From the NCBI GenBank assembly GCA_026646885.1, contig JAPKHK010000002.1, positions 300,381-364,380 on the forward strand: DNA of 64,000 bases, in the 5' to 3' direction. This stretch comes from Casimicrobiaceae bacterium. GTDB lineage: Bacteria; Pseudomonadota; Gammaproteobacteria; Burkholderiales; Casimicrobiaceae. Both the position numbers and the translations under genes were made by a program. The notes beneath the pieces were generated by a model. The model saw nothing but the letters and a program-made list of their open reading frames with translations, was not told where the DNA came from and did no database searches. How positions within the stretch are numbered: position 1 is the stretch's first letter; every line of letters begins with the position of its first letter. This document shows positions 32,721 through 42,151 of the stretch, one piece after another.

Positions 32721-35638
32721 CGACATCCGGCGAACACAAAACTGTCCAAGCCCGCATCCTCGCTTACGCCGACGCCATCGGCTGGACGATTGTGCCCCGC
32801 GAGGAGGCCGAGCAGCGGCGCGGGTTTGATCCGGACGTGCCACCTGCCGATCGCGCCAGGAACCGCTCGCTGTTCTTCGACGACCTGCTCGACGCCAAGC
32901 TGCGGGAGTTCAACCCGCGCTACGCCGAGGCCGAGGGCGCTTTGCTCGGGCAGTTCCGTCATCTGCACGCCGACATCTACGGCAACCGCGAATTCGTCGA
33001 GCATCTGCGCAACCGGGGCAAGTTCTTCGACCACGAGGAGAAGCGCGAGCGCGACCTGATCCTGATCGATTACGACGAACCGGCGCGCAACGTTTATGAA
33101 GTCACCGAGGAGTGGGCCTTTCACAACGGCCACTACGGCACGCGGGAGGATGTGGTCTTTCTGATCAACGGCATCCCCGTGCTGGTGATCGAGTGCAAGA
33201 ACGCCAACAAGGACGAGGCGATTGCCCTGGGGGTGGATCAGATCCGTCGTTACCACCGCGAGACGCCCGAGCTGTTCGTGTCGCAACAGTTGTTCACCGC
33301 CACCGACGCCATCGGCTTTTCCTACGGGGTGAGCTGGAACACGGTGCGGCGGAACATCTTCAACTGGAAGGACGAAGCGGTCGGCAAGCTGGAGGCCAAG
33401 GTGAAGAGCTTCTGCGCCATCCCGCAGGTGCTCGCCTTCCTGAAGGACTACATCGTCTTTGCCGAGAAGGACGAGGAACTCAACAAATACATCCTGCGCC
33501 AGCACCAGACCGGCGCGGTGGAGGCGGCCGTCGGCCGCGCCCTCGATCCCAATCGCACCCGCGGCCTCGTCTGGCACACCCAGGGCAGCGGCAAGACCTT
33601 CACCATGATCAAGGCGGCGGAGCGGCTGTTCCGCGCGCCCGGGGCGGACAAGCCGACCGTACTGCTGATGATCGACCGCAACGAGCTGGAAGACCAGATG
33701 CTCAAGAACCTCGCCGCGCTCGGCCTGGGCAATCTGGAGCACGCCAGCAGCATCGCCCGGCTCAACCAGCTCCTGCGCGACGACTACCGGGGCATCATCG
33801 TGACGATGATCCACAAGTTCCGCGACATGCCGGCGAACCTGAACACGCGCCAGAACATCTACGTCCTGATCGACGAAGCCCACCGCACCACCGGCGGCGA
33901 CCTCGGCAACTTCCTCATGGCCGGCCTGCCGAACGCGAGCTTCCTCGGCTTTACCGGCACGCCGGTGGACAAGACGGTGTATGGCAAGGGCACCTTCAAG
34001 ACCTTCGGTTGCGAGGACGACCAGGGCTACCTGCACAAGTATTCCATCGCCGACAGCATCGAGGACGGCACCACGCTGCCGCTCTACTACCAGCTTGCTC
34101 CCAACGAAATGCTGGTGCCGCACGAGACCCTGGACAAGGAGTTCCTGTCGCTGGCCGAAGCCGAGGGCGTGGCCGATATCGAGGAGCTGAACAAGATTCT
34201 CGAACGGGCGGTGAACCTGAAGAACTTCCTCAAGGGCAAGGAGCGTATTCAGCACGTGGCGCAATTCGTCGCGGAACACTACCGCGAGAACGTCGAGCCG
34301 CTGGGCTACAAGGCCTTCCTCGTCGGCGTCGACCGCGAAGCCTGCGCGCATTACAAACACGCCCTCGACCAGTTCCTGCCGCCGGAGTATTCCGAAGTGG
34401 TCTACACCGGCAGCAACAACGACTCCAGGCTGCTGAAGGAATTCCACCTCGACCCGAAGCGGGAACGGCAGATCCGCAAGAGCTTCGGCAAGCTCGACCA
34501 GATGCCGAAAATTCTCATCGTCACCGAGAAGTTGCTCACCGGCTTCGATGCGCCCGTGCTCTACGCCATGTATCTCGACAAGCCGATGCGCGACCACACG
34601 CTGCTGCAGGCCATCGCCCGGGTGAACCGCCCCTATGAGAACGAGGCGCAGGAGATGGTGAAGCCGCATGGCTTCGTGCTGGATTTCGTCGGCATCTTCG
34701 ACAAGCTGGAAAAGGCGCTGGCCTTCGACAGCGACGAGATCAACGCCATCGTCAAGGACCTGAAGCTGCTGAAGCTGCTGTTCAAGAACAAGATGGAGTC
34801 CAGGGCACCTGAGTACCTCGGCCTGATCGAGCGCAACTTCAACGACAAGGATGTCGACACCCTCATCGAGCATTTCCGCGACCCGGAGCGGCGCAAGGCG
34901 TTCTTCAAGGAATACAAGGAAATCGAGATGCTCTACGAGATCATCTCGCCCGATGCCTTCCTGCGCCCGTTCATCGGCGGCTATGGCACCTTGTCGGCGA
35001 TCTATCAGGTGGTCCGCAAGGCCTACACCCGAACCGTGATGGTCGACCGCGAGTTTCAGGCCAAGACCAACCATCTGGTGCAGCAGCAGGTCGGCAGTTA
35101 TGGCGTCGGCGGTCTGGGCGAGATGGTCGCGATCGACGGCAATACCATCGAGCTGATCAAGAACAAGAGCGGCGGGGATGGCACCAAAGTCATCAACCTG
35201 ATCAAGAGCATTGAAAAGCTGGCGCAGGAAAACAGCGACGACCCTTGCCTCATCGCCATGGCGGAGCGCGCGCGGGCGGTGCAGGAGAGCTTCGAGCAGC
35301 GCCAGACCAGCACGGCCGAGGCCCTGGCTGAATTGCTGCGTGAAGTGGAAGGCAATGAAGCGCGGAAGAAGGAACAGGCCGAAAAGTCTTTCGATGACCT
35401 GACCTATTTTGTCTACCGCAGCCTGCTGGACGCGAAGATTCAGAACGCCGAGGTGGTCAGCCGCAAGATTCGCCACGCCTTCACCGAGTTTCCGAACTGG
35501 AAACGCAGCGAAAATGCCCTGCGTGAACTCCGCAAGAAAGTGACCTTTGCCCTCTTCGCGGAAACGGAAGAGCTGGAACGAGTGACGGCCTTGGTGGATG
35601 CGTTGTTTACGCTGCTGGAAAAGGCGGATCGGATTTGA
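32717..35638 (+). CDS. hsdR: type I restriction-modification restriction subunit
   Basis: 973 residues from ATG 32717, overlapping the HNH stop (ATGA). HsdR provides translocation and cleavage. N-terminal nuclease with the PD-(D/E)xK elements RDLILIDYD and VLVIECKNANKD; SF2 helicase with Walker A QGSGKTFTM, DEAH, FTGTPVD, VTEKLLTGFDAP and QAIARVNRPY; C-terminal helical region. All motifs look intact, so the system should be able to cut unmethylated DNA. Upstream in-frame codons lie within the nuclease gene and are rejected as start. Confidence 0.94.
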   Translation: MTTSGEHKTVQARILAYADAIGWTIVPREEAEQRRGFDPDVPPADRARNRSLFFDDLLDAKLREFNPRYAEAEGALLGQFRHLHADIYGNREFVEHLRNRGKFFDHEEKRERDLILIDYDEPARNVYEVTEEWAFHNGHYGTREDVVFLINGIPVLVIECKNANKDEAIALGVDQIRRYHRETPELFVSQQLFTATDAIGFSYGVSWNTVRRNIFNWKDEAVGKLEAKVKSFCAIPQVLAFLKDYIVFAEKDEELNKYILRQHQTGAVEAAVGRALDPNRTRGLVWHTQGSGKTFTMIKAAERLFRAPGADKPTVLLMIDRNELEDQMLKNLAALGLGNLEHASSIARLNQLLRDDYRGIIVTMIHKFRDMPANLNTRQNIYVLIDEAHRTTGGDLGNFLMAGLPNASFLGFTGTPVDKTVYGKGTFKTFGCEDDQGYLHKYSIADSIEDGTTLPLYYQLAPNEMLVPHETLDKEFLSLAEAEGVADIEELNKILERAVNLKNFLKGKERIQHVAQFVAEHYRENVEPLGYKAFLVGVDREACAHYKHALDQFLPPEYSEVVYTGSNNDSRLLKEFHLDPKRERQIRKSFGKLDQMPKILIVTEKLLTGFDAPVLYAMYLDKPMRDHTLLQAIARVNRPYENEAQEMVKPHGFVLDFVGIFDKLEKALAFDSDEINAIVKDLKLLKLLFKNKMESRAPEYLGLIERNFNDKDVDTLIEHFRDPERRKAFFKEYKEIEMLYEIISPDAFLRPFIGGYGTLSAIYQVVRKAYTRTVMVDREFQAKTNHLVQQQVGSYGVGGLGEMVAIDGNTIELIKNKSGGDGTKVINLIKSIEKLAQENSDDPCLIAMAERARAVQESFEQRQTSTAEALAELLREVEGNEARKKEQAEKSFDDLTYFVYRSLLDAKIQNAEVVSRKIRHAFTEFPNWKRSENALRELRKKVTFALFAETEELERVTALVDALFTLLEKADRI

Positions 35639-36105
35639 AACCGCAGATTGCACAGATGGGCGCAGATGAAGAAACCCCAAAGAGCAATCTGCGGGAATCT
35701 GCGTCATGTGCGGCTGAAGAAATTCCTGGTCTCCTGAAACAGAAGGTCGATGAACTGAAGATTTTGCAGATGAGTGCGGATTTGAAGAAAGCAGAGTTCA
35801 AGCAGCGGGTTTGGCACTGGGCCGACAAGCTGGACGTAAAGATCGCCTGGCTGGGTGTGCGGCCGATGCGGAACAAATGGGCCTCGTGTTCTACCTCAGG
35901 CCATTTGAATTTCAGCGATGAACTGCCTGCCCTGAGACCCGATCTGTGGGACTACGTGATCGTCCACGAACTGCTCCACTTCTCCGTTCCCAACCATGGC
36001 AAACTCTGGAAAAGCCTGATGCGCTCGCATCTGGGCGAATATGAAGCCCATGAAGGCGAGTTGAAGCGGTTTGCACGGAACAAGGCGCTGCAGCATACTC
36101 GTTGA
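35635..36105 (+). CDS. YgjP-like (DUF45) metallopeptidase, start uncertain
   Basis: Up to 156 residues. The conserved part is the C-terminal 95 residues: VKIAWLGVRPMRNKWASCSTSGHLNF, then the zinc motif HELLHF and a downstream histidine in PNHGKLW, as in YgjP/SprT-like peptidases often found beside type I restriction genes. The first 45 residues come from an inverted-repeat element (35641-35694), and none resembles the family. Possible starts are TTG 35635 (overlapping hsdR), ATG 35656 or ATG 35770. I keep the longest frame but the real protein may begin at 35770. Confidence 0.75.
   Translation: MKPQIAQMGADEETPKSNLRESASCAAEEIPGLLKQKVDELKILQMSADLKKAEFKQRVWHWADKLDVKIAWLGVRPMRNKWASCSTSGHLNFSDELPALRPDLWDYVIVHELLHFSVPNHGKLWKSLMRSHLGEYEAHEGELKRFARNKALQHTR
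35641..35694. repeat. inverted-repeat element with GCAGAT words
   Basis: CCGCAGATTG at 35641-35650 is an exact inverse of CAATCTGCGG at 35685-35694. Between and after lie further GCAGAT or ATCTGCG words. It starts 3 bp after the hsdR stop and is read in frame into the metallopeptidase. Confidence 0.7.
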
Positions 36106-36158
36106 TGCATGCCCCCACCCCGGCCGCACTTTTGCACTGTCGCCCATCCGGAGCAGCC

Positions 36159-36341
36159 ATGGCCAGCACAAACAGATTCAAACCACCGGAAAAGCGGAAA
36201 GCTTTTGTCGACTCGGCCCTGAAAGCGGAGCAGGAAGTGTCCCGGTACGGCCTGGTCTATGACGCCGACGAGGTTTTCAGCTACATCCTTGGTAAAGCCC
36301 AAGGCCGCCGTGCGGCCAGACCGAAAGCCCGCAAGCTTTGA
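36159..36341 (+). CDS. small basic hypothetical protein
   Basis: 60 residues from ATG 36159, preceded by a good GGAG ribosome site. It reads as a polar, basic helical protein (FKPPEKRKAFVDSALKAEQE), then VYDADEVFSYILGKAQGR and a basic tail. It resembles antitoxin-sized proteins in composition, but no toxin gene follows and I cannot name a family. It is the last gene of the restriction island. Confidence 0.5.
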   Translation: MASTNRFKPPEKRKAFVDSALKAEQEVSRYGLVYDADEVFSYILGKAQGRRAARPKARKL

Positions 36342-36405
36342 CAGCCTGATATCGCCATCCTGACCCGTTTCGGTCAGTTGTCCTCATGCCTGATGTGCTG
36401 GGATT

Positions 36406-37053
36406 TCAATTCAGGGTCGCGCTGGCGAGTTTGGCGCCGAAGCCGATGAACAGGGCGCCCACCCCGCCGGTGGCGCCGGCCGAGAGGCGGCGCCGCTGCC
36501 GGAACTGCTGCGCCAGGCGGGCGCCGCCGAAGATCAGCACCGTCAGATAGAGCGCGCTGACGAGCTGGACGATGGCGCCGAGGATGGCGAAGGACAGCGC
36601 CGGAACGGCGTAGCCCGGGTCGACGAACTGGATGAAGAAGGAAACGAAAAACAGGATCGCCTTCGGGTTCATCAAACTGATCAAAAGGGCGGTACGGAAG
36701 GGGCGGGCGGCATCGAGCGGAGGCTGCCCGCCGCCATCGGCGATGCCATCGCGCCAGATCGCCCGGGCCGAACGCAACAGGCCCAGGCCCATCCAGGCCA
36801 GATAGGCCGCACCGGCGTATTTGAGCAGCGCGAACAAGGCGGGCGTGGTCTGGAGCAGCGACGCCACGCCGGTCGCTGAGAGCACCATGAGGATCGCGTC
36901 GCCGAAGAAGATCCCGCAGGCGCCGCGATAGCCGGCGCCCACCCCCCAGCGCGAAGCCACCGACATGACGTAGAGCGAGTTGGGCCCCGGCAGCAGGACG
37001 ATGAAAATCGTGCCCAGGACGAAAGTGCTGATGTCGGTAATGCCGTAGACCAT
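36406..37053 (-). CDS. leuE: LysE/RhtB-family amino-acid exporter, LeuE-like
   Basis: 215 residues, six membrane helices, with the family signature LPGPNSLYVMSVASRWGVGAGYRGACG near the start and ISLMNPKAILFFVSFFIQFV in the middle, both typical of LeuE. Exports leucine and related amino acids. It follows the indolepyruvate oxidoreductase gene on the same strand after about 190 bp, so may be the tail of that operon or an independent gene. Leu/Trp-related metabolism nearby gives a loose rationale. Confidence 0.85.
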   Translation of the reverse strand: MVYGITDISTFVLGTIFIVLLPGPNSLYVMSVASRWGVGAGYRGACGIFFGDAILMVLSATGVASLLQTTPALFALLKYAGAAYLAWMGLGLLRSARAIWRDGIADGGGQPPLDAARPFRTALLISLMNPKAILFFVSFFIQFVDPGYAVPALSFAILGAIVQLVSALYLTVLIFGGARLAQQFRQRRRLSAGATGGVGALFIGFGAKLASATLN

Positions 37054-37246
37054 GGGTCGCCAACATACAGATTGAAGGATGAAAATTCAACCTGCAGGAA
37101 GCAAGCGGGGTGGGGCGCTGCGCAAAACACCGGCCGTCGCCGCGGCCATGCCACGGTGCACACGGGCCGGGGCAATTCTTCGATATTTCAATCACTATCA
37201 GAGCTTTTCCCGAGTCGGAAGAAGCCAAAGCAGAAACCCACCCCCC

Positions 37247-40200
37247 TCAAGCCGCCTGCTGCTCCCGGCGCGGCTCGGCCAAACCTGCCAACGCCTCCTC
37301 CCGCTTTTTGTCGGCCAGTTCCATACTCGCCAACTTGATATGCCCAAAGCCGCGCACGCCTTCGACACATTTCGCCAAGGCGAGGGCCGCGTCGTAGCGC
37401 GCTGGGTTGAGGTTGGCGGCGAGGTTGAGGAGGTCGGTTTCGTAGCGGTCGCGCAAGGCGCGTTCGCGGCGGCGTTCGCGGGTGTAGCCAAAGGGGTCGA
37501 GTGCGCTGCCGCGCAGGACGCGCAGCTTGGCGAGGGTTTTCAGCACGGGGGCGATCCAGGGCCCCAGGCGACGTTTTTTCGTTTTGGCGCTGCCGTTCTT
37601 TCCAGCCCAGGGCGGGGCGAAGTGGTAATGCAAACGATAGTCGCCGCTGAAGGTGGCTTCGAGGGCAGCGGCAAATTCCGGGTCGGTGAAAAGCCGCGCC
37701 ACTTCGTATTCGTCTTTGTAGGCAAAGAGCCGGAAGGCGAGGCGTGCCACGGTGGCGGTGAGCTCGTCGCGCGCCGGGGCAACGCGCGCTTCGGCTGCGC
37801 GCACCGCGTCGACCAGCGCGAGGTAACGCCGCGCATAGGCTTCGTCTTGATAGCGGGCGAGGTATTCGCGGCGGCGGAAAATCGCTTCGTCGAGGTTGAG
37901 CGCCAGGCGGTGGGTGCGTAGCTCGGGTTCGAGGCGGTCGGCCAGATGCGCGACGGCTTGGCCATGCGCGGCGGCGTGGCGTCCCCACAGAAACGCCATT
38001 TGGTTGTCGGGCACCGCCACGCCATTGAGTTCGATGGCGCGGTGGATGGCCTCTTGCGACACCGGCACCAAACCTTTTTGCCAGGCATAACCCAAGAGGA
38101 ACATGTTGGTGCCGATGGAGTGGCCCAGGAGCAAGGACGCCAAGCGCGTGGCGTCGAAGAAATCGGCGGCGTCTTCACCGACGGCATCGACGATTTGGGC
38201 TTGCATGGCGCCAAACGGCAGGGCGTAATCGGGGTTGCGCACGAAGTCGCCGGTGATCGATTGGCCGGTGTTGGCGACCACTCGGGTCACGCCTTTCAGC
38301 ATTTTCGACAGCGCGTCGTTGCCCACGGTGACCACCAAGTCCCCGGCAATCACCGCATGCGCTTCGCCGGTGGCGATGCGCGCGGCGTACAAGGCACTGG
38401 GTTCGCGCGCGAAGCGCACATGCGAGAGCACGGCGCCGCCTTTTTGCGCGAGGCCGGTCATGTCGAGCACGGTGGCGCCTTTGCCTTCGAGATGCGCGGC
38501 GGTGCCCAAGAGTGCGCCGATGGTGACCACGCCGGTGCCGCCGATGCCGGTGATCAACAAGTTGAAGGGCTGATCCAGGCTCGCTGGCGTGGGCTCGGGC
38601 AAATCGGGCAGCCCCGCGCCCTCGATTGCCAGCGGCGTGCCGCGCAGCAAGCGCCCGCCTTCGATGGTGACGAGGCTGGGGCAGAAGCCTTGCACACACG
38701 AGTAATCCATGTTGCAACTGAATTGATCGATCACGCGCTTCCTGCCAAACTCGGTTTCCACCGGCACCACCGAAAGACAATTCGATTTGGCGCTGCAATC
38801 GCCGCAGCCTTCGCAAACCAGCTCGTTGATGAACACCCGCTCGGTGGCTTGCGGATAGCTGCCGCGTTTCCGGCGCCGACGCTTTTCGGCGGCGCAGACT
38901 TGGTCGTACACCATCACCGTCACGCCGGGTGTTTGGGCGAGCTCGTTCATGACCGCGTCGATGTCTTCGCGGGGGCGCAATTCGACTTCCGGCGCGAAGT
39001 CGGCCTGGGCGCCGTAGTGGTCGAGGTCTTCGGCCAGCACCACGATGCGCTTCACGCCTTCGGCGGCGAGCTGGCGCGTGAGTTGCGGTACGGTCAAAGA
39101 GCCATCGACGGGCTGGCCGCCGGTCATGGCCACGGCGTCGTTGTAGAGCAACTTGTAGGTGATGTTCACCCCGCCGCCGGGCCGCCCCAAGGCGGGGTGT
39201 TCCAAGGAACCGGAGCGAAGCGAACCGTGATCACCCCCTTCCTCGGGAAGGGGGGCGGGGGGAAGGTTCGTTCCAACCCCGCCGCCGGGCCGCCCCAAGG
39301 CGGGGTGCTCCAACGAACCGGAGCGCAGCGAACCGTGTTCCCCCCCTTCCTCGGGAAGGGGGGCGGGGGGAAGGTTCGTGTTCTGGGATATGGCGGCGCG
39401 AATGGCCAGCAGCCCGGAATGAAAGTAAGTGCCATCGCCCATGTTGGCGAAGATATGCGGCGTGCCGCTCGCTTCCGCCATGCCTAGCCAGGTGGCGCCT
39501 TCGCCGCCCATTTGGCAAATGGTGAGGGTGTGGCGGTTCATGCCCACGGCCATCAAGTGGCAGCCCACGCCGCCCAGGGCCCATGAACCTTCGGGCACTC
39601 TGGTCGAGGTGTTGTGCGGGCAGCCCGAGCAGAAATAGGGTGTGCGCAGCGGCGTCAAGCGCGGGCGGGCGAGCGCGGTGTCTTTCGCGTCGAGCACGGC
39701 CAAACGATGTTCGATCGCGTCCGAGGTGAAGAAGCGGCGCAGACGCGCGGCGATGGCGCGGGCCACGATGGCGGGCGTGAGTTCGGCGGTGGGCGGCAAG
39801 AGCCATTGATGCGGCGGTTTGGGCCATTCGCCGGTTTCGTCGAACTTGCCGACGATGCGCGGGCGCACGTCTTCGCGCCAGTTGTAGAGCATTTCTTTCA
39901 ACTGGTATTCGATGATCTGGCGCTTTTCTTCGACCACCAGAATTTCTTCCAGGCCTTGCGCGAATTGGCGCACACCTTCCGATTCCAGCGGCCAGGGCAT
40001 GCCGACTTTGTAGAGCCGAATGCCGATTTCGTCGGCGAGTTTTTCGTCGATGCCCAAATCATCGAGCGCCTGGCGCAAGTCGAGATACGCTTTGCCGCAA
40101 GCGATGATGCCCAAGCGCGGGCGGCGCGAATCGAACACCAAGTGATTGAGCTTGTTGGCACGGGCATAAGCGACCGCGGCGTAAATCTTGAATTCCTGCA

Positions 40201-40945
40201 TGCGGTGCTCGGCTGCGAGCTGCGGGTCGGGCCAGCGGATATGCACGCCGTCTTTGGGCAGGATGAAATCTTCGGGCAGCACGATTTGCAGGCGCTGCGG
40301 ATCGACTTCGACAGTGGCGGAACTCTCCACGGTGTCGGAAGTGGTTTTCATCGCCACCCAGCAGCCGCAATAACGCGACATCGCCCAGCCATGCAGCCCG
40401 AGGTCGAGATATTCCTGTATGCCCGAAGGGGCCAGTACCGGTATGCCGCAAGCGGAAAACACGTGTTCGCTTTGGTGCGCCACGGCCGAAGAGCGCGCGC
40501 CGTGGTCGTCGCCGGCAATCAAAAGCACGCCGCCGTGTTTGGCGGTGCCGGCGTAATTGGCGTGTTTGAAGACATCGACGCAGCGGTCCACTCCCGGGCC
40601 TTTGCCGTACCACATGGCAAAAACGCCGTCGCGCTGCGGTTTGGGGAAAAGGTGCAACTGCTGCGAACCCCAAATGGCGGTGGCGGCGAGTTCTTCGTTC
40701 ACCGCGGGATGAAAAGCGATGTGATGCGCTTGGAGGTAGGGCTCGGCGGTGTGCAGCGCGGTGTCGAGCCCGCCCAGGGGCGAGCCGCGATAGCCCGATA
40801 CGTAACCCGAAGTATCGAGCCCCGCCGCTTGGTCGCGCTGATGTTGCAGGATGGGCAGGCGCGCCAGCGCCTGCACCCCGGTCAGAAAGAAGCGGCCGTG
40901 ATCGAGACGGTACTTGTCTTCGAGCGAGACCGCTTTGAGGTTCAT
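37247..40945 (-). CDS. indolepyruvate:ferredoxin oxidoreductase (fused), with in-frame repeat insert
   Basis: 1232 residues, alpha and beta/gamma parts in one chain. Converts indolepyruvate to indoleacetyl-CoA with ferredoxin (other aryl- or branched-chain 2-oxoacids possible). N-terminal pyrimidine-binding region (GYVSGYRGSPLGGLDTAL), cysteine site SGCPHNTSTR, TPP motif GDGTYFHSG with NITYKLLYNDAVAMTGGQ, an iron-sulfur segment (CEGCGDCSAKSNC, later CVQGFC) and the gamma domain GIGGTGVVTIGALLG. Residues about 523-593 are a repeat-encoded insert, not family sequence. Removing it leaves about 1160 residues, near the usual length. Last gene of the indoleacetate operon; 16 bp separate it from the binding-protein gene. 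Confidence 0.88.
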   Translation of the reverse strand: MNLKAVSLEDKYRLDHGRFFLTGVQALARLPILQHQRDQAAGLDTSGYVSGYRGSPLGGLDTALHTAEPYLQAHHIAFHPAVNEELAATAIWGSQQLHLFPKPQRDGVFAMWYGKGPGVDRCVDVFKHANYAGTAKHGGVLLIAGDDHGARSSAVAHQSEHVFSACGIPVLAPSGIQEYLDLGLHGWAMSRYCGCWVAMKTTSDTVESSATVEVDPQRLQIVLPEDFILPKDGVHIRWPDPQLAAEHRMQEFKIYAAVAYARANKLNHLVFDSRRPRLGIIACGKAYLDLRQALDDLGIDEKLADEIGIRLYKVGMPWPLESEGVRQFAQGLEEILVVEEKRQIIEYQLKEMLYNWREDVRPRIVGKFDETGEWPKPPHQWLLPPTAELTPAIVARAIAARLRRFFTSDAIEHRLAVLDAKDTALARPRLTPLRTPYFCSGCPHNTSTRVPEGSWALGGVGCHLMAVGMNRHTLTICQMGGEGATWLGMAEASGTPHIFANMGDGTYFHSGLLAIRAAISQNTNLPPAPLPEEGGEHGSLRSGSLEHPALGRPGGGVGTNLPPAPLPEEGGDHGSLRSGSLEHPALGRPGGGVNITYKLLYNDAVAMTGGQPVDGSLTVPQLTRQLAAEGVKRIVVLAEDLDHYGAQADFAPEVELRPREDIDAVMNELAQTPGVTVMVYDQVCAAEKRRRRKRGSYPQATERVFINELVCEGCGDCSAKSNCLSVVPVETEFGRKRVIDQFSCNMDYSCVQGFCPSLVTIEGGRLLRGTPLAIEGAGLPDLPEPTPASLDQPFNLLITGIGGTGVVTIGALLGTAAHLEGKGATVLDMTGLAQKGGAVLSHVRFAREPSALYAARIATGEAHAVIAGDLVVTVGNDALSKMLKGVTRVVANTGQSITGDFVRNPDYALPFGAMQAQIVDAVGEDAADFFDATRLASLLLGHSIGTNMFLLGYAWQKGLVPVSQEAIHRAIELNGVAVPDNQMAFLWGRHAAAHGQAVAHLADRLEPELRTHRLALNLDEAIFRRREYLARYQDEAYARRYLALVDAVRAAEARVAPARDELTATVARLAFRLFAYKDEYEVARLFTDPEFAAALEATFSGDYRLHYHFAPPWAGKNGSAKTKKRRLGPWIAPVLKTLAKLRVLRGSALDPFGYTRERRRERALRDRYETDLLNLAANLNPARYDAALALAKCVEGVRGFGHIKLASMELADKKREEALAGLAEPRREQQAA
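39168..39378. repeat. 108-bp repeat, two tandem copies inside coding gene
   Basis: Copy 1 39168-39275 and copy 2 39276-39378, period 108 bp = 36 codons. Each encodes LPPAPLPEEGG followed by GSLRSGSLEHPALGRPGGG. Same family and period as the intergenic copy at 4865-5028, opposite orientation. It is absent from the normal protein family and sits between the TPP half-motifs GDG and NITYK. Confidence 0.9.
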
Positions 40946-40961
40946 GAATGCGGCTCTGCGC

Positions 40962-42110
40962 TCAGTCTTTGACCATCGCGAACTTGCCGTCTTTCACGGT
41001 CAACAGCACCCGGCCGCGATGATCGAAGCCCGAATGGTCGGTCGGTGTGATGTTGATGACGCCTTGCGACGCGGCCAGTTCCTTCACGCCTTCGAGCGCT
41101 TCGCGCAGCGCGACGCGGAACTCGGCGCTGCCCGGCTTGGCCTTCTTGGCGGCTGCGGGAATCGCTTGCGAAAGCATGAGGCCCGCATCGAACACGCCGG
41201 CACCGAAGATCGGCGGACGAGCACCGAATTCCTTGGCATAGCGGTTGACGAATTCCAGCGTCATCTTCTTCGAAGGCGCGCTGTCAGGAATTTCGTCGGG
41301 CACGATCAGCAACGGGCCGACGATCAGCGTGCCTTCGACTTTCTTGCCGCCGATCTTGATGAAATCGGGCGTGGCCGCGCCGTGAGTGTGATAGATCATG
41401 CCCTTGAAGCCGGCATCGGCCAGGCCCGTATGGGGCAAGGCGGCGTCGGCGGATACTCCGGCGATCATGATTGCCTCGGGCTTGGCGGCAATCAGCTTCA
41501 TCACCTGACCGGTCACGCTCTGGTCGGTGCGGTTGTAGCGCTCGTTGGCGACGATCTGGATGTTGGCCTTGGCCGCCAGGGCGCTGAAAGTCTTGTACCA
41601 GCTTTCGCCGTAGGGATCGTTGCGGCCGATGAAGCCCACCGTCTTGACGCCGCGCTTCTGCATCGCGGCAAGGATGCCTTGGCCGATTACGTCATCTGAG
41701 GGGTGGGTACGGAAGGCCCAGCGCTTCTTGTCGTCCATGGGTTGCACCACGGCGGTGGTGCCCACCGGCGCCAAGAGCGGTGTCTGGCCTTCGGAAATGA
41801 ATTGCAGCATGCCCATGGCGTTGGGCGATCCGGAAGGCCCGATGATGGCATCGACCTTGCTCTCCGCCATCAGCTTCTTGGTGAGCGTGACGCTTTGTGT
41901 GGGGTCGCTGGCGTCGTCGAATACCTGGTACTCGATGCTGAGGTCGCCTGCCTTCTTGGGAAGCAGCGCCACCGCATTCTTCTGCGAGGTGCCGACAAAG
42001 GCCGTGGGTCCCGAGACCGAGGCGATCACGCCGATTTTCACTTGCGCGAGCGCCATGCCGGCGCCCATGAACAAACTCAACAACGCAATACTGATTCTGG
42101 CCAACTTCAT
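40962..42110 (-). CDS. ABC substrate-binding protein, Leu/Ile/Val type
   Basis: 382 residues with a signal peptide (MKLARISIALLSLFMGAG, cleavage near ALA-QV) and the Peripla_BP_6 fold (KIGVIASVSGPTAFVGTSQK). A strong AAGGAGG ribosome site fixes the start at 42110. Such proteins often bind aromatic acids in catabolic operons, so indoleacetate or a related acid is a reasonable guess. No permease gene is adjacent. It lies between the beta-oxidation gene and the indolepyruvate oxidoreductase. Confidence 0.85.
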   Translation of the reverse strand: MKLARISIALLSLFMGAGMALAQVKIGVIASVSGPTAFVGTSQKNAVALLPKKAGDLSIEYQVFDDASDPTQSVTLTKKLMAESKVDAIIGPSGSPNAMGMLQFISEGQTPLLAPVGTTAVVQPMDDKKRWAFRTHPSDDVIGQGILAAMQKRGVKTVGFIGRNDPYGESWYKTFSALAAKANIQIVANERYNRTDQSVTGQVMKLIAAKPEAIMIAGVSADAALPHTGLADAGFKGMIYHTHGAATPDFIKIGGKKVEGTLIVGPLLIVPDEIPDSAPSKKMTLEFVNRYAKEFGARPPIFGAGVFDAGLMLSQAIPAAAKKAKPGSAEFRVALREALEGVKELAASQGVINITPTDHSGFDHRGRVLLTVKDGKFAMVKD

Positions 42111-42151
42111 GGTGTTCCTCCTTGTTGCCTGCGCTACGACGATGAACCGCG

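Noticed and set aside
32639-35707. Long open frame of over 1000 codons on the strand opposite hsdR
   Set aside because: High GC leaves the antisense frame open; it has no recognisable domain and hsdR shows intact motifs.
36102-36158. Upstream start for the small protein ending at 36341
   Set aside because: The ribosome site before ATG 36159 is good; the upstream part reads as random sequence.
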